A stretch of 5,852 bases of DNA from an uncultured Flavobacteriales bacterium (lineage in GTDB: Bacteria > Bacteroidota > Bacteroidia > Flavobacteriales > Crocinitomicaceae): contig CAMLET010000228.1 of the NCBI GenBank assembly GCA_946479125.1, positions 1-5,852 on the forward strand. Direction: 5' to 3'. The position numbers were made by a program, and so were the translations under genes. This document shows positions 1-5,852 of this stretch, one piece after another. The notes beneath the pieces were generated by a model, which had not been told where the DNA came from, ran no database searches, and was given only the letters and a program-made list of their open reading frames with translations. The stretch's first letter is position 1. The number at the start of each line of letters is the position of its first letter.

Positions 1-351
1 GCAGGACAGTTTATTTCATTGGGTTCACCACTTTGTTCAGTGATCGACAACACGACACTTTGGATTTCTGCAAATTTTAAGGAGACACAATTGGAGAACA
101 TGAAAATTGGTCAATCTGTGAAAATCAAGATCGATGCTTATCCAAATATGAAATTGACAGGTAAATTGAATTCATTTATTGGAGCAACAGGAGCTAAATT
201 CTCATTGCTTCCTCCGGACAATTCAACTGGAAACTTCGTGAAGATCGTTCAACGTGTACCTGTTAAAATTACCATTGATCATTTGTCGAAAGAACAATTG
301 AAAGCGCTTTTGCCAGGTTTAAGTGCTTACGTTACTGTTAAAACGAAATAA
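1..351 (+). CDS. EmrA/HlyD-family efflux adaptor (membrane fusion protein), 3' part only
   Basis: The frame is open from base 1 to the TAA at 349-351, so this is the C-terminal 116 residues of a gene that starts upstream; a TTG at 19 is in frame but is not a plausible start. The fragment matches the end of EmrA-type adaptors: a GQFISLGSPLCSVID segment that closes the lipoyl/barrel-sandwich half (residues 2-16), LWISANFKETQL with the family's NFKETQL signature (20-31), a GQSVKIKIDAYP beta-barrel strand (37-48), GATGAKFSLLPPDNSTGNF (61-79) and QRVPVKITID (84-93), ending in a PGLSAYVTVK strand. By family knowledge it sits in the periplasm, anchored by one N-terminal helix (not in the window), and bridges the MFS pump to a TolC-like outer-membrane channel. 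The pump gene follows after two bases, so the two are almost certainly co-transcribed and translationally coupled. G+C is about 35% in two sampled lines, clearly lower than in the next gene. Confidence 0.93.
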   Translation, partial: AGQFISLGSPLCSVIDNTTLWISANFKETQLENMKIGQSVKIKIDAYPNMKLTGKLNSFIGATGAKFSLLPPDNSTGNFVKIVQRVPVKITIDHLSKEQLKALLPGLSAYVTVKTK

Positions 352-3300
352 GAATGAGCGCAACAGCACAGGCTCAACCGATTGAGTATCCGACGGGCGC
401 CGCCAAATGGATTTTGGTGCTCACCGCAATCAGCTGTGCCATTCTCGAATTACTTGATACAACTATCGTCAACGTTTCCCTGAGAGAAATTTCAGGAAAC
501 GTAGGCGCAACAACAACAGAAATTGCCTGGGTGGTTACGGCATATGGAATTTCCAACGTAATTATCATTCCACTCACCAGTATGCTGAGTGACTTATTCG
601 GACGTAGAAATTACTTTACAGGATCTGTCATCTTATTTACGTTTGCCTCACTCATGTGTGGACTCTCGGACAGTTTATGGTCGCTGGTTTTCTGGCGATT
701 CGTTCAGGGACTTGGTGGTGGTGGATTACTTTCTACGGCTCAGACGATTATTTTCGGGGCATTCCCGCCAAATAAAGTAGCAACTGCGGGAGCGATCTTC
801 GGAATGGGATTGATTCTCGGACCAACATTCGGACCAACGCTTGGAGGATATATTACAGATAACTTCTCCTGGCACTGGGTGTTCTTCGTGAACATTCCAA
901 TTGGAATTGTAGCTGCATTTCTGAGTTATACTTATGTGACTGATCGACCCGGAGCCGTCAAACCCAAGAAGATTGACTGGTGGGGAATTCTGTTTCTCGT
1001 TATATCCATTGGTTCCATCCAATACGTGTTGGAAGAAGGAACGGCACACGACTGGTTTGAAAGTCATGAAATTGTAATCGTAACTATTGTCGCCGTCTTG
1101 GGACTCGTGGCCTTTATCTATAGGGAATTGAGTATAGATTATCCGGCCGTAAACATTCGACTCTATTCCAATTACAATCTGGTAATGGGGGCAATCATGA
1201 ACTTTATTCTCGGATTGGTTCTCTTTGGAACGGTATTCATATTCCCGCTTTTTGTGCAGATTTCGCTCGGCTGGACGGCCACGCAAACGGGAGTCTTCAT
1301 GATTCCGGGAGCGCTCTGTACTGCCTTCGCCATGCCAATGGTCGCCAGGATTCTGGGAACAGGACTCAATCCGAAAGTGGTGATTTTGATTGGAGTTGCA
1401 ATTACCTTCTCTTTCGTATTTATGCTTTCGTTTTCGTCACCGGATTCCTCTGAACGTAATTTCTACCTGCCGTTTGTATTGCGTGGATTCGGAATGGCAT
1501 TTATGATGTCGCCAATTCTATCGCTTTCTGTGGCTGGTTTGCAGGGGAAAGACATGGCTCAGGCCATCGGTTTGTCGAATATGATACGTCAATTGGGTGG
1601 TTCAGTTGGAATTGCATTGATCAACGTTTACTTGTCGATTCGTAATGCAGATGTTCGTGGAAGTATGTTGGGTTACATCAACAGTGGTGATTCAAAAGTG
1701 GCGGAACGTTTACAGATGCTGACACAGAACTATATTTCGAAAGGATTTTCGCCGGTAGAAGCAGAGGCAGCAGCGAATAAGATGATGGATGGAATTCTGA
1801 CCAAACAGCAGATGATCGTGAGTTATGATCAGGGATTCTTCATGGTTTCAATGCTCATTTTGGTGTTCGTTCCTGTTGTTCTATTGATCAGAACTAAAAA
1901 AGGTGCTGCGGTTGTGAAAGACGCTCACTAAGATTAAAATAACAATTCAGAGAAGGCTTTTCGTTAATTCGAAGAGCCTTTTTCTATTCAAAGCGATAAT
2001 GTATGAAGAATCCCATCGTAGAATTTTCTTTCGATAGTTTCAGCAGGAATGCCCTCTTTAGCATTTAGCATTTTGGAATTTTCCATTAATAACTTACCGT
2101 GGTAAATATTTTTAAAATTTTAAGACGAAATTGACTTTCCAATAGTTACCTTTGCGCTCAACGAATAAAAATCATTCGTTCATTCTCGAAACATGAAATT
2201 ACTCTTATCATACCTTAAACGCTACAAAGGATTGGTTTTTCTGACCTTTTTGTTAGCTGCTGTCAATCAGGTTTTCTCACTTCTAGATCCAATGATCTTT
2301 GGGAAATTGATCGATAGATACGTCATTGGATTGAAAGAACATCCAACCTGGTTTACCGAACATTCTTTTATTTCAGGAGTAGCGTTTTACATTATGCTTG
2401 CCATTGGTGCTGCTATGGTGAGTAGAACTGCGAAAGCTTTTCAGGATTATACAACCAATTTGGTGATCCAAAAATTGGGAGCAGACATTTATACTGATGG
2501 TTTAAAGCACACGTTGCAAATTCCATTCAATGAATTCGAAGACCAACGCAGTGGTGAAACTTTGAATGTACTTCAGAAAGTTCGAACAGATACGGAGAAA
2601 TTCATCATGAGTTTCATTAATATTTTGTTTGTCTCTTTGGTAGGTTTGGTTTTCGTAATTGTGTATTCCGTTAACGTTTTTCCGCCACTGGTTCTATTGT
2701 ATTTGTTCTCTGCCGGATTATTATTTTTCATTACGAAAGCACTTTCGAAACGCATTAAGACAGTTCAAACTACGATTGTGAAAGAAACCAAGCAATTGGC
2801 TGGAAGCACGACAGAAAGTTTACGAAACATTGAGTTGGTAAAGAGTTTGGGCCTGGCAACGCAAGAAACGGAGCGTTTGAATCAAACAACGCTAAGAATC
2901 CTAAAATTGGAGTTGAAAAAAGTACGTCAAATTCGAAGTATCTCTTTTATTCAGGGAACCTTGGTGAACTTAACCAGACAAAGTATCATGTTTTTGCTGA
3001 TGTACCTGTTGTTCCATAAATACTTGTCGTTCGGACAAATCATGTCTTTACAGTTTTATTCATTCTTCGTTTTTGGTCCTTTGCAAGAAGTGGGGAACGT
3101 TATTATCTCCTACCGTGAGGCAGAAGCATCATTGGAAAATTTCAATAAGATTGTTTCCACTCCGGTTGAAGTAAAACCTGTGAATCCACACTCGTTAAAA
3201 GATATTTCTGAGTTACAATTCAACAACGTTACCTTCCGCCATAAAACAGCAACTTACGATGCATTGACAAATGTTTCATTCCAGGCTAAACGTGGTGAAA

Positions 3301-5852
3301 CCATTGCTTTTGTTGGACCAAGTGGTTCAGGAAAAAGTACTTTGGTGAAATTGCTGGTAGGTTTGTATACAACCGAAAACGGAGAAATTACCTACAACGG
3401 TGTAAAGAGTGATGAAATCGATACTGAAGAATTACAACGTCAATTGGGATTTGTAACTCAGGATACACAGCTGTTCTCAGGAACTATTCGTGAGAACTTG
3501 TTGTTCGTAAAACCAAATGCTACAGAAGAAGAAATCAATATGGCATTGAATCAAGCCGCTTGTCAGAGTTTATTGTCGAGAAGTGAAGCCGGAATTGAAA
3601 CGGTAATTGGAGAAGGTGGAATGAAATTGAGTGGTGGTGAGAAACAACGTTTATCGATTGCTCGTGCACTTTTACGCAATCCGAATTTGTTTGTATTCGA
3701 CGAAGCCACATCAGCCTTAGATTCCATTACGGAAGAAGCGATTTCGTCTACAATTCGTGAAATCACAGATCACAAGAATCACATTACAGTTCTGATTGCA
3801 CACCGTTTGTCTACAATTATGCATGCCGACAAGATTTTCGTGTTGGAGAAAGGTAATATCATTGAAACGGGTAAACATCAAGATTTATTGGATGAAAAAG
3901 GTTTGTATTACGCTATGTGGCGTCAACAAATTGGAGAAAGACGAGATTAATTTCCTAACCGATAGCTATCGGGACGGGAATTTGTAGTAGTTTTGTCGTC
4001 CGAATTAGACACAGAGAGGGGTGTCCGAGTGGTTGAAGGAGCTACCCTGGAAAGGTAGTATGTGGGTAACTGTATCGAGAGTTCGAATCTCTTCCCCTCT
4101 GCATAAAGGTTCATTGCATTGCAATGAACCTTTTATTTTTTCACCAATTTGTAACTGTATCGAGAGTTCCCTGTCTGCCTGAGGCATTCAGGCAGGGAAT
4201 CTCTTCCTCTCTGCATGAATTATCCCGCTTAACGGCGGGTTTTTTGTTTTTATATGTCGAGAACTTGTTCTCCGACATTATAAAATGAAAATGACGTAAT
4301 CATTCGAAGAATGATAGCGGGATAATTGATAAGCTGGCCCTTTTTGAGATATTTAATCTCTTCCTTTCTTCTAGTTCCGACTTAATAACTTGTCATTCGT
4401 AATTCATAATTATCCCATTAGTTCAAAACAATTTCTTGTTTTATAAATCAGAAGTTATATTTTTACTCTGGCTCGGAACCAATTGAAAATCAACATAAAA
4501 CAATGCTAAATGTTTAGTTGATTGTTAAGTCATTTTATTAGGTTAAAGGATGAAGAACTACTACTTTTTACTCCTGCTTTTGCTAGCGTTTACTGGCAAT
4601 TCATATACACAGGTCATTGGTGATTATCAATCTGTTGGCACAGGAACCTGGGCTACAGTAGCTACATGGCAAACTTGGAATGGTTCTGCTTGGGTAGCTG
4701 CAGCAACAGCACCAACCTCCGGGAATGAAACCATTACGATCTTGAGTGGTCACAACGTAACTATTGCAGCAACGGTTACTGTTGATCAGGTGGTCGTTGC
4801 TACGGGTGGAACGCTGACTTCTACAGGCGGGACATTGACAATTGCCAATGGGGTCGGTATCGATCTTCAGGTTGATGGAACATTCCATGATGCAAATGCT
4901 ACTTCAGTGGCGTTTAATGCAGGTGCTGCATGGCAATTGGGTGCAACCGGAACTTTTATTAAAAATAGTGCTAGTGCGGTAGCTATTTGGCATACTTCAT
5001 ACAATGGCGGTGGTGGTATGGCTGCAATACCGGCAACTTCAAACTGGATAGTTAGAAGGACTGCAGGTGCTGTTCCATCGTTCGCCAGTGTAGGAATTTC
5101 TTTTGGAAACCTGACCATTGAAAACACAAATGCAACTACATTGACGATTAATGCAACGGGTTCAACCGCTTCGATGATAGTTAAGGGGAATTTTGATGTT
5201 GGTGGTGCTGGAAGTACCAATGTTGTTTTCAATAATTCCAATACAAATGCTACAGCCACTTTAGTGCAGGGAAACATGATCGTTCGGGTAGGTAGAACTT
5301 ATAGTGGAAGTGGGACTGGTACAACTGTGCAGGGAACACTAACTGTATCTGGTACAATGACAGCAAGTGCTTCAAGCGCGATAAACGTTACAGGAGTAAC
5401 TACGATTTCCGGAACTTATAATGCGAATGGAACCAGTACTTCCATTTTCCAATCTCCGGCAATTGTAAATGGAACCTTAAACGTTGCGGCCACTGGCACA
5501 ACAACCTTTCAGGGAAATATCACAGTTAATTCAGTGGTGAATCATGTGGGAATCGTGAATGTTCAGGGTAACTTGATTGATAATGGAAACTGGTTTTATA
5601 CAGGAACAACAGCTCAACTCAACTTCACTGGTGGAAATTCCCAATCCATTTCAGGAGCAGGAATTTTGCAGATTAGAAATATGATAGTGAATAAATCAGC
5701 TAATGATGTTACGTTAAACAGGGCTGTTTTGGTTGATAACTTACTCACGCTGACACAGGGTAGAGTATTTACAACGGCTGCCAATCTTCTTACAATTAAC
5801 AATTCCGGAGCTGTAACAGTAACGTCTCCAGCCACTAATAATAGTTTTGTTT

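Overview
The window looks like ordinary chromosomal DNA from a member of the Bacteroidota, most likely a flavobacterium-type organism. Three observations support this. TAnnTTTG-type -7 promoter boxes precede the ABC gene and the tRNA. The genes start without clear Shine-Dalgarno sequences. The last gene reads like the large beta-repeat surface proteins that this phylum exports by type IX secretion. Base composition is AT-rich (roughly 35-42% G+C by spot counts of individual lines), apart from part of one gene. I do not claim a genus.

Layout. Bases 1-1931 hold the end of a drug-efflux operon on the + strand: the C-terminal 116 residues of an EmrA/HlyD-type periplasmic adaptor, then, two bases later, a complete DHA2 (EmrB/QacA-type) 14-helix MFS transporter. 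With an outer-membrane TolC-like channel (not in the window) the pair would form a tripartite exporter. A hairpin-plus-T-tract terminator closes the operon at 1953-1985. Bases 1986-2192 carry a possible 32-codon minus-strand ORF of doubtful status, a promoter -7 box and a 5'-UTR hairpin. Bases 2193-3950 encode a complete type IV-fold ABC half-transporter (MsbA/multidrug type) with all ATPase motifs intact. A palindromic hairpin follows its stop codon.

Bases 4015-4101 are a tRNA-Ser(GGA) with its own promoter box and a strong terminator. Directly downstream, 4151-4216 repeats the 3' 39 bases of this tRNA (38/39 identical), but a 27-base palindromic element is inserted exactly in the middle of the T-loop TTC|GAA. 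The relic keeps a second terminator. The rest of the 448-base gap up to 4549 holds small inverted repeats, a weak possible third tRNA-tail fragment and a candidate promoter. From 4550 to the window end an open frame encodes the first 434 residues of a secreted, Cys-free, Gly/Thr/Asn/Val-rich protein with a signal peptide and about 20-residue repeats, probably a T9SS-exported beta-helical surface protein cut off by the window edge.

I see no CRISPR array, no transposase, no integrase and no clearly new multi-gene system. The most interesting points are the tRNA-Ser relic with its precisely placed palindromic insertion, and the sharp codon-usage break inside the MFS gene (14 CTC leucine codons before about base 1480, one after).
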